Origin: Rhizobium sp. 9140
GTDB taxonomy: Bacteria > Pseudomonadota > Alphaproteobacteria > Rhizobiales > Rhizobiaceae
Direction of reading: 5' to 3'
Length of the DNA stretch: 64,000 nucleotides
Assembly (NCBI RefSeq): GCF_900067135.1
Contig: NZ_FJUR01000001.1
Coordinates: 293,501 to 357,500, forward strand
Every line of letters starts with the position of its first letter. The stretch's first letter is position 1. A model generated the notes under the pieces. It worked only from the letters and a program-made list of their open reading frames with translations, was not told the origin of the DNA and ran no database searches. Made by a program: the position numbers and the translations under genes. Shown piece after piece: positions 26,276 to 35,500 of this stretch.

Positions 26276-26791
26276 CTAGCCCGTGAAGAGCATTCCCGTC
26301 GGGGTGACATCGACCGAGAAGATCTTCTTCAGGTTCGGCACGATGATGAACTCGCCGTTTCGCTTGACGAGGCAGTCGATGAAGTCCGCACGCCAGCGCA
26401 TGCCGATGCTGGGCGGGGGTTCGCTGGATGCCTGGGCAAGGGTGGTGACCTCGTAGACCTTGTCGGTGCGGATGCCGACGAGGCAAGGCTCGCCCTCAAT
26501 GTCGAGCTGGACGACGATGATACGGCTGTCGATAGTCGCTTCGCCGGCTTCCATGCCAAAGGCGAGGCGAATATCGGCCAGCGGAATGACCTTGCCGCGA
26601 AAATTGATGACGCCGCCGAGAAAGGCCTTGGCGCCGGGCACCCGCGTTTCGGGCAGGAGGTCGAGGATCTCCTGGACCACCGTCGCCTCGATGGCGAAGG
26701 TCTCGCCATTGAGGTTGAAGGTCAGGACGGCGACATCCTCGCGGTCCCTCCAGAGCAGATCGGTCTCATGTTTCCTGAGATGCTGGTTCAT
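26276..26791 (-). CDS. cheW: CheW coupling protein (second)
   Basis: 171 residues from the ATG at 26791, overlapping the cheA stop by 4 bases (ATGA). The frame is open far upstream inside cheA, but that part is a shadow. CheW features are [56 protein letters not shown] and [14 protein letters not shown] with [13 protein letters not shown] 20-residue N-terminal leader rich in charged residues precedes the domain. Tight coupling to cheA suggests that this is the main adaptor for the operon's kinase. Confidence 0.94.
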   Translation of the reverse strand: MNQHLRKHETDLLWRDREDVAVLTFNLNGETFAIEATVVQEILDLLPETRVPGAKAFLGGVINFRGKVIPLADIRLAFGMEAGEATIDSRIIVVQLDIEGEPCLVGIRTDKVYEVTTLAQASSEPPPSIGMRWRADFIDCLVKRNGEFIIVPNLKKIFSVDVTPTGMLFTG

Positions 26792-28857
26792 CCGGCAGCC
26801 CGCAACTGCGCCTCCTGCTGCTGGCCGACGGTCACGAGATGCGTGACGTCGAGGATCAGCGCAACGTTGCCGTCGCCGAGAATGGTGGCACCGGAGAAGG
26901 TGACGACGTCGTGATGCAGCTTCGACATCGCCTTGATAACGGTCTGGTGGTCGCCGATGATCTGGTCGACCACGAGCCCGACGCGCTCGTTGCCTGTGGA
27001 GATGACCACCATCTTCTGGTAGCGATCCGGCGGGGTGCCGGTGCGAAACAGCTCGCGCAGCCGCAGGAAGGGCACGAGATGATCGCGCAGCGAGATGAAG
27101 CTGCGACCACGCGAGCGCAGGTCCTCCTCGGCCGACAGTTCGAGGCATTCCTCCACCGCCGAGAGCGGAATGACGTAGGAGCCCGTGCCGACCCGCACGA
27201 GAAGCCCGTCGATGATGGCAAGCGTCAGCGGGATGCGCAGCGAGATCTCGGAGCCTTCCCCCGGCGTGCTGTGCATATCGATGACGCCGCGGAGCGCCTC
27301 GACTGTCTTCTTGACGACATCCATGCCGACGCCGCGGCCGGAAAGACTGGTGATCTGGGCCGCGGTGGAAAAGCCCGGCTGAAGGATCAGCTGCAGCAGT
27401 TCCTGATCGAGCAGCATCTGGCCGGGCTGGATGAGACCGGAGGCCTCGGCCTTGGCGCGGACGCGCTCGCGGTCGATGCCGCGCCCGTCGTCGCGAATGG
27501 TGATGATGACCTCGCCGCCGGCCTGACGAGCCGACAGCGTGACGCGGCCGGTGCGCGTCTTGCCGGAGGCCACGCGCTCCTCGGGCATCTCCAGCCCGTG
27601 GTCGATCGAATTCCGCACGAGATGGACGAGCGGATCGGCCAAACGCTCGATCACCGTCTTGTCGACCTCGGTGGTCTCGCCTTCGGTGACGAGTTCGATC
27701 TCCTTGCCGGTTTCCCGGGCAAGATCGTGGACGAGGCGGCGGAAGCGGCCGAACAGGCTGCCGACCGGCACCATGCGCAGCACCATCATCGTGTCGCGCA
27801 GCTCGCCCGACAGCCGCTCGACGTCTTCGGACACCGAGCGCAGCTGGATATCGGCACTGACGCCGGCCAGCTGAGACAGGCGGGACTGGGCGATGACGAG
27901 CTCGCCGACGCGGTCCATCAGCTCGTCCAGCCGCTCGGCGGGAACGCGAACGTTCTCGGCCGCGGGCTTCGTCTGCTTGGCATCGGCGATGGCAGGGGCG
28001 GTATTGACGGCGCGCGCGGGCTCGGAGGGTGCAGCTTCGGCGAGAGGGGAAACGACGGATGTCGGGGTCGGGGCCAAGGCCGGGGCCAGAGCTGGGGTTG
28101 GTGCAGAGGCGACGGCCGGGGCCGGCGCGGAAGAGACCTCTTCGAGCATCATCTCCATGTCGTCCATGACGAAGATGAAAACGTCCTCGATGGCGGCGCG
28201 CGGTTGCGGCAGCAATGTCGTCAGCTCCACCGTCCAGCCGATATGAAGGTCGTCGGGCTCGATCGCGTCGAGGCTCGGAATGGCGGAGGTATCGGCCTTG
28301 ATGGTGCAGTCGCCGAGATCGGCCAGTTCGTCGAGCAGGCCGAGCGGATTGGTTCCGTTCGCCATGGCATTGACCGGCAGGCGGAAGCGTAGCCGCCAGC
28401 GCGTGGCCGCCGACGCGGCAGGAGTGGAAATACCCGCAACAGCCGCTGGCAGCGGGGCCGCGACGACGCAACCCTGCGCAGCCTTGGCACCCACGGCCGC
28501 CTGCAGCTTCGCCAGCAAGTCGTTCCCCGTCGCCTCATGGTCGCCGTTCGGCGTGTCCACCAGCGCCTTCATGTGATCCTGTGCTTCCAGCACCGCCGCC
28601 ACGAGTTCGGCCGTGGCCGGCACCTCGCCTTTGCGCACCCGGTCGAACGCCGTCTCGCAATGGTGGGTGAAAGCCGCCAGCGCCTCGAAGCCGAACATGG
28701 AGCCCGACCCCTTCAGCGTGTGGAGACCGCGAAACACGGCGTCGATTTGCGCCTGGTTCGACAGGTCGCCGAGGAGGTCGAGAAGACCCTCCTCGATGAC
28801 GACGAACAGTTCGGCGGCCTCCATGCGAAAGACCTGCACAGGATCCATCAGGTTCAT
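26788..28857 (-). CDS. cheA: Chemotaxis histidine kinase CheA
   Basis: 689 residues. The P1/HPt domain carries the phospho-acceptor His46 in GLHTLKGSGSMFGF. A Pro/Ala-rich linker at about 240-300 follows. P3 starts VRVPAERLDELMDRVGELVI. The ATP-binding P4 has the N box LVHLVRNSIDHGLEMP, then ITIRDDGRGID (G1) and GRGVGMDVVKKTVEAL (G2). A C-terminal CheW-like P5 (LLVRVGTGSYVIPLSAVEE to the end) couples it to receptors. A P2 CheY-binding domain is not obvious; the segment RWRLRFRLPVNAMANG to IFVMDDMEMMLE may be it. It phosphorylates CheY and CheB. Four-base ATGA overlaps join it to cheY upstream and cheW downstream. Confidence 0.96.
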   Translation of the reverse strand: MNLMDPVQVFRMEAAELFVVIEEGLLDLLGDLSNQAQIDAVFRGLHTLKGSGSMFGFEALAAFTHHCETAFDRVRKGEVPATAELVAAVLEAQDHMKALVDTPNGDHEATGNDLLAKLQAAVGAKAAQGCVVAAPLPAAVAGISTPAASAATRWRLRFRLPVNAMANGTNPLGLLDELADLGDCTIKADTSAIPSLDAIEPDDLHIGWTVELTTLLPQPRAAIEDVFIFVMDDMEMMLEEVSSAPAPAVASAPTPALAPALAPTPTSVVSPLAEAAPSEPARAVNTAPAIADAKQTKPAAENVRVPAERLDELMDRVGELVIAQSRLSQLAGVSADIQLRSVSEDVERLSGELRDTMMVLRMVPVGSLFGRFRRLVHDLARETGKEIELVTEGETTEVDKTVIERLADPLVHLVRNSIDHGLEMPEERVASGKTRTGRVTLSARQAGGEVIITIRDDGRGIDRERVRAKAEASGLIQPGQMLLDQELLQLILQPGFSTAAQITSLSGRGVGMDVVKKTVEALRGVIDMHSTPGEGSEISLRIPLTLAIIDGLLVRVGTGSYVIPLSAVEECLELSAEEDLRSRGRSFISLRDHLVPFLRLRELFRTGTPPDRYQKMVVISTGNERVGLVVDQIIGDHQTVIKAMSKLHHDVVTFSGATILGDGNVALILDVTHLVTVGQQQEAQLRAAG

Positions 28858-29222
28858 TTGCCCAACACCTTCCGGGTGATCTTGACGAGCTGCTCGGGAT
28901 CGAAAGGCTTGGTGATCCAGCCCGTCGCGCCTGCGGCCTTGGCCTGGGCCTTCATCTCGGCATCAGACTCGGTCGTCAGGAAGATGATGGGAATGCCGGT
29001 ATGGGCGGGCGAGGCGCGCAGCGCCTGGATCATGGCAAGGCCGTTCATGTTGGGCATGTTCAGGTCGGTGACGATCATGTCGAAGCGGCCGCCTTTGGCC
29101 TTGGCCAGACCATCGACACCATCCACAGCCTCGGTCACCTGATAGCCGGCACCTGTCAGGGCGATCCGGGTGGTCATCCGGATGCTGGCGCTGTCATCGA
29201 CGGTGAGAATATGGGCGCTCAT
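28854..29222 (-). CDS. cheY: Single-domain response regulator CheY
   Basis: 122 residues, receiver domain only. Acidic pocket Asp9-Asp10 (LTVDDSASIR), phospho-acceptor Asp53 in MIVTDLNMPNMNG, the Thr/Ser switch in IIFLTTESD and the conserved Lys in GWITKPFDPEQL. There is no output domain. When phosphorylated by the adjacent CheA it should act on the flagellar motor or another target; no flagellar genes are in this window. ATGA overlaps with the STAS gene upstream and cheA downstream. Confidence 0.95.
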   Translation of the reverse strand: MSAHILTVDDSASIRMTTRIALTGAGYQVTEAVDGVDGLAKAKGGRFDMIVTDLNMPNMNGLAMIQALRASPAHTGIPIIFLTTESDAEMKAQAKAAGATGWITKPFDPEQLVKITRKVLGK

Positions 29223-29554
29223 TGCATCTGTTCCTTGCCGTGCAGCCAGAACCGGCTGTCTTGCGGGGTCATGTCGGTGAGAAATCCGCCGCGCGCGAGC
29301 GTCGACAGCAGGCTGCCTTCAGCAGGCCTTGAGAGGGAAAAGCTGCGGCCGAGCGTCTCGGCATAGCGCCGCGAGGCTTCGAGAAGCTGGATGAACGAAA
29401 GATCGGCGTCAGCAGCTTCCGGAACATTGATGACAACGTCGCCGGAGTGCTCGAAAGCGGCCCGCAGCGTCTCGGCGATGTCCCGGGATTGGCGAATGGT
29501 CAATGCAACCGGAAGCACAAGAGGCAGCGAGGGCATGGGATCTTGAACAGACAT
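29219..29554 (-). CDS. STAS-domain protein of the chemosensory operon
   Basis: 111 residues. A STAS/anti-sigma-antagonist-like fold: LPVALTIRQSRDIAETLRAAF, then VVINVPEAADADLSFIQLLEASRRYAETL, where DLSFIQLL is the segment equivalent to the regulatory DxS of SpoIIAA-type proteins. The C-terminal half ends GFLTDMTPQDSRFWLHG. First gene of the operon, overlapping cheY by 4 bases (ATGA). STAS proteins head some alternative chemosensory operons; what they bind is unclear. The fixed position suggests an input or scaffold role. Confidence is high for the gene and moderate for the family. Confidence 0.8.
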   Translation of the reverse strand: MSVQDPMPSLPLVLPVALTIRQSRDIAETLRAAFEHSGDVVINVPEAADADLSFIQLLEASRRYAETLGRSFSLSRPAEGSLLSTLARGGFLTDMTPQDSRFWLHGKEQMQ

Positions 29555-29868
29555 ACGAAGAGAACCTTAACGACGGGCGCGGCAGAGCCCACAGCCGCGT
29601 CCCCATGAGGGACAGGAATGTTGATGGCGGCGCCGGTACGGTACCGTTCATGCATCTAGGAGACACTGGGAGGTGCCGAGGCCAAGAAAAGTGAGGAATG
29701 ATCGGGCACTCGTGACGATCCGCTTCATGCGGATCAGAAGCCGGTTCCCCGGGCCGATCTGATAGAGAGAACTTTCCCTCAAGAGCGTTAAGGCCGGTTT
29801 AATGCATCATTCTAATTAATTTATATTTTTATTTGTGAACTTTTTACACAATCTAAAGGAGTAATATT
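29555..29868. promoter_or_regulatory. Upstream region of the chemosensory operon, with an AT-rich tract
   Basis: No gene is seen. An inverted repeat GATCCGC-TTCAT-GCGGATC is at 29717-29735. Bases 29811-29870 are strongly AT-rich (ATTAATTTATATTTTTATTT), unlike the rest of the window, and probably hold a promoter toward the small genes on the plus strand. The che operon promoter must also lie here. Confidence 0.45.
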
Positions 29869-30021
29869 TTGTCGATTGCATACTTTGAAGAAAGGCCTCC
29901 TCCACGCTTGGGATATCCCTTTGAAAGCAATGACTGCCCATCCGAAAACAGACCGCTTGACATGTGTTCAAAAACAGAACATTTAGAGAACAAATCAGGA
30001 GATGGTTCGAGATGGCAATAG
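29869..30021 (+). CDS. Small ORF with TTG start (possible leader or short protein)
   Basis: A 50-codon frame starting TTG at 29869, 7 bases after an ideal AGGAG (29857-29861), running SIAYFEERPPPRLGYPFESN and on to stop TAG at 30019-30021. It overlaps the start of the next gene by 10 bases. It has no recognisable domain. It could be a true small protein or an upstream ORF that couples translation of the next gene. The ribosome site is the only positive evidence. The sequence is less GC-rich than its neighbours. Confidence 0.35.
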   Translation: MSIAYFEERPPPRLGYPFESNDCPSENRPLDMCSKTEHLENKSGDGSRWQ

Positions 30022-30251
30022 CAGAGAAATTCATTGTCTTGCCCTTCAAGAAGGTCCGCGGCGGCGTTGCCCCCGGTGAGATGCGTCAGGCGTCGAATGC
30101 CGTCAGCGCCGAGAAGATCGCGACGTCCATGTCCACCCGCTTTCCCGGCGTGGCAGCCTATGCGGTCAAGGTTGACGAAGAGTCCGGGGACATGAGCGAT
30201 CCCCGCCTGATCATCCAGTTCGGCGAGGTTGCCGATCTCGCAGCAGCATGA
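30012..30251 (+). CDS. Conserved-looking small protein of unknown function
   Basis: 79 residues from the ATG at 30012 (MAIAEKFIVLPFKKVRGGVA). I do not recognise a named family. It is soluble with a mixed alpha/beta pattern: a basic strand (FIVLPFKKVR), a helix (ASNAVSAEKIATSMSTRF), a strand (VAAYAVKVDEE) and a final strand (PRLIIQFGEVADL). GC-rich codon use matches real genes of the window. Its stop overlaps the start of the next small gene (ATGA), so the two are probably co-translated. Confidence 0.65.
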   Translation: MAIAEKFIVLPFKKVRGGVAPGEMRQASNAVSAEKIATSMSTRFPGVAAYAVKVDEESGDMSDPRLIIQFGEVADLAAA

Positions 30252-30442
30252 GGTATGCGATGGATAAGCAGATCGAATTGCGCGAAAGCGTCCGGATCCT
30301 GATCGCCCAGGGCGAAGCCGCCCGCCAGCGTGCCGAGGCACACCGCGAACAGACCCGCATCAAGGTTGCCGCCATGGCTTCGCGCCCTGGCGAGAAGTAT
30401 TTGGCCGCCATGCGCCAGGCCAAGGCAGCGACGAGCCACTGA
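30248..30442 (+). CDS. Small charged helical protein, unknown
   Basis: 64 residues from the ATG at 30248; the ATG at 30260 (MDKQIELRES) is an alternative. Highly charged and predicted helical throughout (ESVRILIAQGEAARQRAEAH), ending in a basic tail (RPGEKYLAAMRQAKAATSH). No domain is recognised. A four-base overlap with the preceding small gene suggests a two-gene operon. Confidence 0.55.
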   Translation: MRYAMDKQIELRESVRILIAQGEAARQRAEAHREQTRIKVAAMASRPGEKYLAAMRQAKAATSH

Positions 30443-30584
30443 GACTGGTAGCCGGGCTTTTCTCCGTCTTCGGGAAGCGCCCCGTGTCATAACATTCGCA
30501 TCGCCGCCGTTTGCCATCCGGACGAACCGCCTTAGGTCTTCTGAACCACCCGTATCAGGACTTCCTCAGAAGGCGATGACATCC

Positions 30585-32441
30585 ATGAAGCGCGAGACGA
30601 TCGACGAGCTTGCACGCCGGCACGGTATCGGCGAAACGCGACCGAGCCCTGAGAAGAACGATGTTACGGTCTCCACCGAGACGAAGATCAAGATCCTAGA
30701 GGCGCTGAACGTCGACCTTGATGCCCGCGATCAACCGGGCAATCCCTTGGCCGGCCAGAAGACCGCAACGACGAAAACGCTGCCCGCCTCCTACCTCCCG
30801 CCTTTCCTCGGAAGAACCCGCGTCTGGGGCGTGACGCTCGAGCCCTACGCACTTCGGTCGTCCCGCAACTGGGGCATCGGCGATTTTCAGGATCTCTGCG
30901 ATATCGCCCGTGTCTTCGGCCCGCTCGGCGCCGACTTCATCGGACTGACGCCGCTGCATGCGCCGTTCCTCGCCGACCCCGATCGTTGCAGCCCGTATGA
31001 ACCCTCCAGCCGCCAGCGCCTGAACCCGCTCTACATCGCCGTCGATCGCGTTCCCGGTTATGAGCCGCACCCGGAGATAGAGCGCAGGGCAGCCGAACTG
31101 CGGGAAACCACGCTGGTTGATTATGTCGGCGTCTGCAGCCTGAAGCTGGAGGCCCTTCGCGACATCTGGACAGGCTGGATGCCCGAGCGGAGCGGATCAT
31201 CCGCACCGGAAGATTTCGAGACCTTCATCGCGCGCGAGGGCACGCCTCTGCGTCTCCACGCGCTGTTTGAAGCCCTATCCTTCACGATGTCGGCACAGGG
31301 CCTCGGCGCCGGCTGGCATGCTTGGCCGGAGAGCTTCAAGGACCCGGAGAGCCTTGACGTCGCAGCCTTTGCTGAAACGCACGAGGACGAGATCCGCTTC
31401 CATATGTGGCTGCAATGGCTGGCACACGGCCAGCTCGACGCGGCGTCCAAGGCTGCGAAAGCAGCCGGCATGCGGATCGGGCTCTATCTCGATCTTGCGG
31501 TCGGCGAGGCGCTGGACGGCGCCGCCACCTGGGGCGAGCGCGATCTCTATGTTTCCGCGGCCACCGTCGGCAGCCCGCCGGATCCTTTCGCTGCCGATGG
31601 ACAGGACTGGCATCTCGCCGCCTTCCAACCGGCCGCCATCGCCAGCGGCGACCCTTCGCCCTATCGGCGCATGGTAACCGCCGCCATGCGCTATGCCGGC
31701 GCCATCCGCATCGATCACGCCGCGGCCCTGCGTCGCCTGTTCCTCGTCCCGCTCGACCTCAAGCCGGATGGCGGCGCCTATGTCGAATATCCGGAAAAAG
31801 ATCTCCTCGGCATTCTCGCGGAAACCTCCAGGCACCATGAATGCCTCGTCATCGGCGAGGATCTCGGTGTCCTCCCAGATGGCCTGCAAGACGACCTCAC
31901 GGAGGCACGCATCCTCTCCTACCGGATTCTCTCGTACGAGCGCACCGAAGACGGCTTCAAGCCGGGGCAAGAGTATCCGGCTCTGTCGCTTGCCTGCATC
32001 TCCACGCATGACCACCAGACGCTCGCCGGCTGGTGGCGTGGCGCGGATATCACCACCCGCGCCGAACACGGCATCCTGCCGCCGGATATCACCAAGGCGC
32101 ATCAGGAAGAGCGCATGACGGAGCGCAAGGATCTGGCACGGGCACTGGACGACGCGGGTATCGAGCAACCTTCCCACCTGCCTTCGGGTTTGGCACAGGA
32201 TCAGGTCTTGACCAGTATCGTGGTCGATGCCCACCGCTTCATCGCCAGGACGGCATCGGCTCTCTCTGCCGTGCGTCTCGCCGATATGACCGGAGAGAAG
32301 AACCCGACCAACGTTCCAGGGACGAGCGACAGCTATCCCAACTGGAAGCCGAAGCTGTCCGTAACGCTCGAAGCCCTTTCCGAGGTGCCTCTTCTTGTCA
32401 CCCTATCCACGGTCATGCGGGAGGAGCGCCCGCGGTCGTAG
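30585..32441 (+). CDS. malQ: 4-alpha-glucanotransferase (amylomaltase)
   Basis: 618 residues from the ATG at 30585, 11 bases after AGAAGG; the ATG at 30576 is only 2 bases from it and so less likely. Family GH77. After an N-terminal extension of about 60 residues come GRTRVWGVTLEPYALRSSRN and WGIGDF, the YEPSSRQRLNPLYIAVDRVP segment, IGLYLDLAVG, the nucleophile Asp in GAIRIDHAAALRRLF, the acid/base Glu in LVIGEDLGVLP, and the third acid in STHDHQTLAGWW. It transfers alpha-1,4-glucan pieces between maltodextrins. It precedes glgE by about 100 bases and feeds the same alpha-glucan pool. Confidence 0.95.
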   Translation: MKRETIDELARRHGIGETRPSPEKNDVTVSTETKIKILEALNVDLDARDQPGNPLAGQKTATTKTLPASYLPPFLGRTRVWGVTLEPYALRSSRNWGIGDFQDLCDIARVFGPLGADFIGLTPLHAPFLADPDRCSPYEPSSRQRLNPLYIAVDRVPGYEPHPEIERRAAELRETTLVDYVGVCSLKLEALRDIWTGWMPERSGSSAPEDFETFIAREGTPLRLHALFEALSFTMSAQGLGAGWHAWPESFKDPESLDVAAFAETHEDEIRFHMWLQWLAHGQLDAASKAAKAAGMRIGLYLDLAVGEALDGAATWGERDLYVSAATVGSPPDPFAADGQDWHLAAFQPAAIASGDPSPYRRMVTAAMRYAGAIRIDHAAALRRLFLVPLDLKPDGGAYVEYPEKDLLGILAETSRHHECLVIGEDLGVLPDGLQDDLTEARILSYRILSYERTEDGFKPGQEYPALSLACISTHDHQTLAGWWRGADITTRAEHGILPPDITKAHQEERMTERKDLARALDDAGIEQPSHLPSGLAQDQVLTSIVVDAHRFIARTASALSAVRLADMTGEKNPTNVPGTSDSYPNWKPKLSVTLEALSEVPLLVTLSTVMREERPRS

Positions 32442-32497
32442 GATGACGTTTGCACGCGGCTAGCGGCATCGTTCTGCTATGATCGGCAAGACGATGT

Positions 32498-32523
32498 GGA
32501 ACAAGCTTGGGGTTCGCACGGTT
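32498..32523 (+). promoter_or_regulatory. Candidate EcfG-type promoter for glgE-treS-glgB
   Basis: GGAAC at 32498-32502 and GTT at 32521-32523 are 18 bases apart (GGAAC-N17-gGTT; consensus CGTT has C at the first -10 position). It lies 26 bases before the glgE ATG. Trehalose and glucan genes are frequent general-stress genes in rhizobia. The match is slightly weaker than those at dps and the BA14K gene. Confidence 0.45.
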
Positions 32524-32549
32524 CTCGATGAAACAACGCGAGACAGCTC

Positions 32550-35500
32550 ATGAATGTTCATTCGCTTGCCGAAGCACACACACCTGTCATCACGCCGCCG
32601 CGGATCTACTACGTCCACCCCTTGCAATTGCGAGGGATGGAAGCGTGGGACGCGGCCTTTGCGCATGCTGCAACGCTTGGTTTCGACACGGTGCTATCGG
32701 CGCCCGTCTTCCAAAAGGGCGATGCAACCAGCGTGTTCGTCACGGCCGACTTCGAAAAGCTGAGCCCGGAGCTTGGGCTTGGCGAGAGCGTCGAGGACGG
32801 CCTGTCGGCTCTGGTCGATGCCGCGCAGCGACATGGCCTTTCCCTGATGCTGGATATCGTCGTCGGACGCGAGGCGGATACGCGTTCCGACGCCGGCGCT
32901 CCCGTCGATCCGCGTATCTCACCCACCGTCGCCGGCAGCCGCACTGTCCGCGCACATGACCCGGATTCGGAAGCCACGCTGATTACCACATGGACGGATC
33001 GTATTCAGAGGCTTGCCGACGCCGGTGTCAGCGGCTTCCGTTGCGTCGGCCTTGCCGCCATACCGGCGGACGCATGGCGGACGCTGATCTCGAACGTTCA
33101 TCAACGTCAGCCGCACGTCCGCTTTCTCGCCTGGACGCCAGGCACGACCTTCGATGACCGCAGGACCCTGGCCGAAGCCGGTTTCGAGGGCAGCTTCTCA
33201 TCGCTCGCCTGGTGGAACCTCAGGGATCGCTGGCTCCTTGATGAATACGAACTTCAGCGGAATTTCGCCTACCAGATCGCCTTTCCCGAAGCGCCATTCG
33301 CAAAGCGCATAGCCCATGGCACGGAGAGCGGCGAAATCCTGAAACGGCGTGCCATACGCACGCTTGGCCTCTCCGCGACGATCGGCCAGGGCATCCTGAT
33401 CCCGATGGGCTTCGAGTTCGGAGCATCGACACCGCTAGATCCGATGCATGGTCATGGCGGCGGCATTCGCGGTCTGAAATCCCTTGGTGCCTTTGACATC
33501 TCCTCCGAGATACGGTCCCTCAACGAACGGCTGGCTGCCGCGATACCGTCGGCTGCAACGCCGCTGACCCTCATTGCCGGCAGCGCGACATCCGTGAGCG
33601 CGCTCGTACAGGGCGACCATGCGGACCTTCGTCAGGCCGAGACCGTGCGCGTGATCATCTGCAACCGCGATCTTCGCCGCAGTGCCGCAGCACCGTTCAA
33701 TGCGATCCGCGAGGCGGCATCCGCCTTCCTGCCGCTGTGCGATATCGCCCGGCCCGAACGCGCGCTCGATGCCGATGTGCGGCTTGCACCGGGCGAGCTG
33801 CGGATTTTCGAGGGCACGGCCTCCAGGCCGATCCTCATGGCAGGTGCCGCGATGGATGCGCGCGCCGCTGCGGATACGCCACGTCTGGCCATCGAGAAGG
33901 TATCGCCGGCAGTTGACGAAGGCCGCTTCCCGGTAAAGCGCGTCGTCGGCGATGTCGTGAAGGTGAAAGCTGATATTTTCGGCGACGGCCATGACCCGCT
34001 GGCAGCCGTGCTCCTCTGGCGTCCGGTGGATGCGCAGGAATGGACCGAAGTGCCGATGCAGTTCGTCGTCAACGACCACTGGAAAGCGGAATTCACCCTG
34101 AAGCGCATGGGGCGCCACGAATATGTCGTGGAGGCCTGGCGCAACCCCTACGCCATTTTCCGCTACGAACTCGGTAAGAAGCATGAGGCCAATCTCGACC
34201 TGACGCTGGAGATCGAGGAAGGCATCAACCTCATCAAGGCCGCGCAGGGGAATGGTCCCCAGCGGGTTCAACCCGAGTTGAAGGCGCTTCTGGCGATGCT
34301 CGCCGACGAGGATGCCGACGCGAAGACCAAACGGCTGCTCGCACCGGAAACCTTTTCGCTCATGGCCCGCGCAGACCGCCGGCCCTTCAGCGTCCGCTCC
34401 GCCGTCATCCCCGTCGATGCCGAGCGGAAGGCAGCTGGTTTTGCCAGCTGGTTTCAGGTCTTCCCTCGCTCGCAAAGCGGCGATGCGAACCGCCACGGCA
34501 CGTTCGACGATGTCATCGCCCGGCTTCCCGCCATTCGCGAGATGGGCTTCGACGTCCTCTACTTCCCGCCGATCCACCCGATCGGCGCCACGAACCGCAA
34601 GGGCCGCAACAACACGCTGACGCCCGGCACGAACGATCCCGGCAGCCCTTACGCCATCGGCTCGCCGGAGGGCGGGCATGATGCGATCCATCCGGAACTC
34701 GGCACGCTCAAAGATTTCCGCAGGCTGGTCGCGGCGGCAGCCGATCACGGGCTCGAAATCGCGCTCGACCTCGCCATCCAGGCTTCGCCGGATCATCCCT
34801 GGCTGAAGGATCACCCCGGCTGGTTCGACTGGCGATCCGACGGAACGATCCGCTATGCGGAAAACCCGCCGAAGAAATACGAGGACATCGTCAACGTCGA
34901 TTTCTACGCGAAGGACGCCGTGCCATCGCTATGGGAGACGCTGCGCGACGTCGTCCAGCATTGGGTCGATCAGGGCGTCAAGCTCTTCCGCGTCGACAAT
35001 CCACACACCAAGCCGTTTCCCTTCTGGGAATGGATGATCGCCGATATTCGCGGTCGTCATCCCGAAGTCGTGTTCCTGTCGGAAGCCTTTACCAAGCCGA
35101 AGGTCATGTATCGACTGGCCAAGGTCGGTTTCTCGCAATCCTACACCTACTTCACGTGGCGAAACGCGAAGTGGGAGCTTGAGGAGTATATGCGGGAGAT
35201 CACGACAGAGGCGCCGAAAGACTTCTTCCGCCCGCACTTCTTCGTCAACACGCATGATATCAACCCGGATTTTCTACAGAACGCACCGCGTTCGGCCTAC
35301 CTGATCCGCGCCGCCCTTGCCGCGACCCTTTCGGGTCTCTGGGGCGTCTATAACGGCTTCGAGCTCTGCGAAGGCCGGCCGGATGCCAAGCGCAAGGAAT
35401 ATGCCGACAGCGAGAAGTACGAGATCCGGGCATGGGACTATGACCGGCCGGGCCATATCAAGGGCGAAATCGCGCTTCTGAACCGCATCCGCCGCGAAAA

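Noticed and set aside
26276..28471. A 731-codon minus-strand frame joining CheW to a long N-terminal part
   Set aside because: The upstream part is an alternative frame of cheA. The CheW start is the ATG at 26791, overlapping the cheA stop as ATGA.
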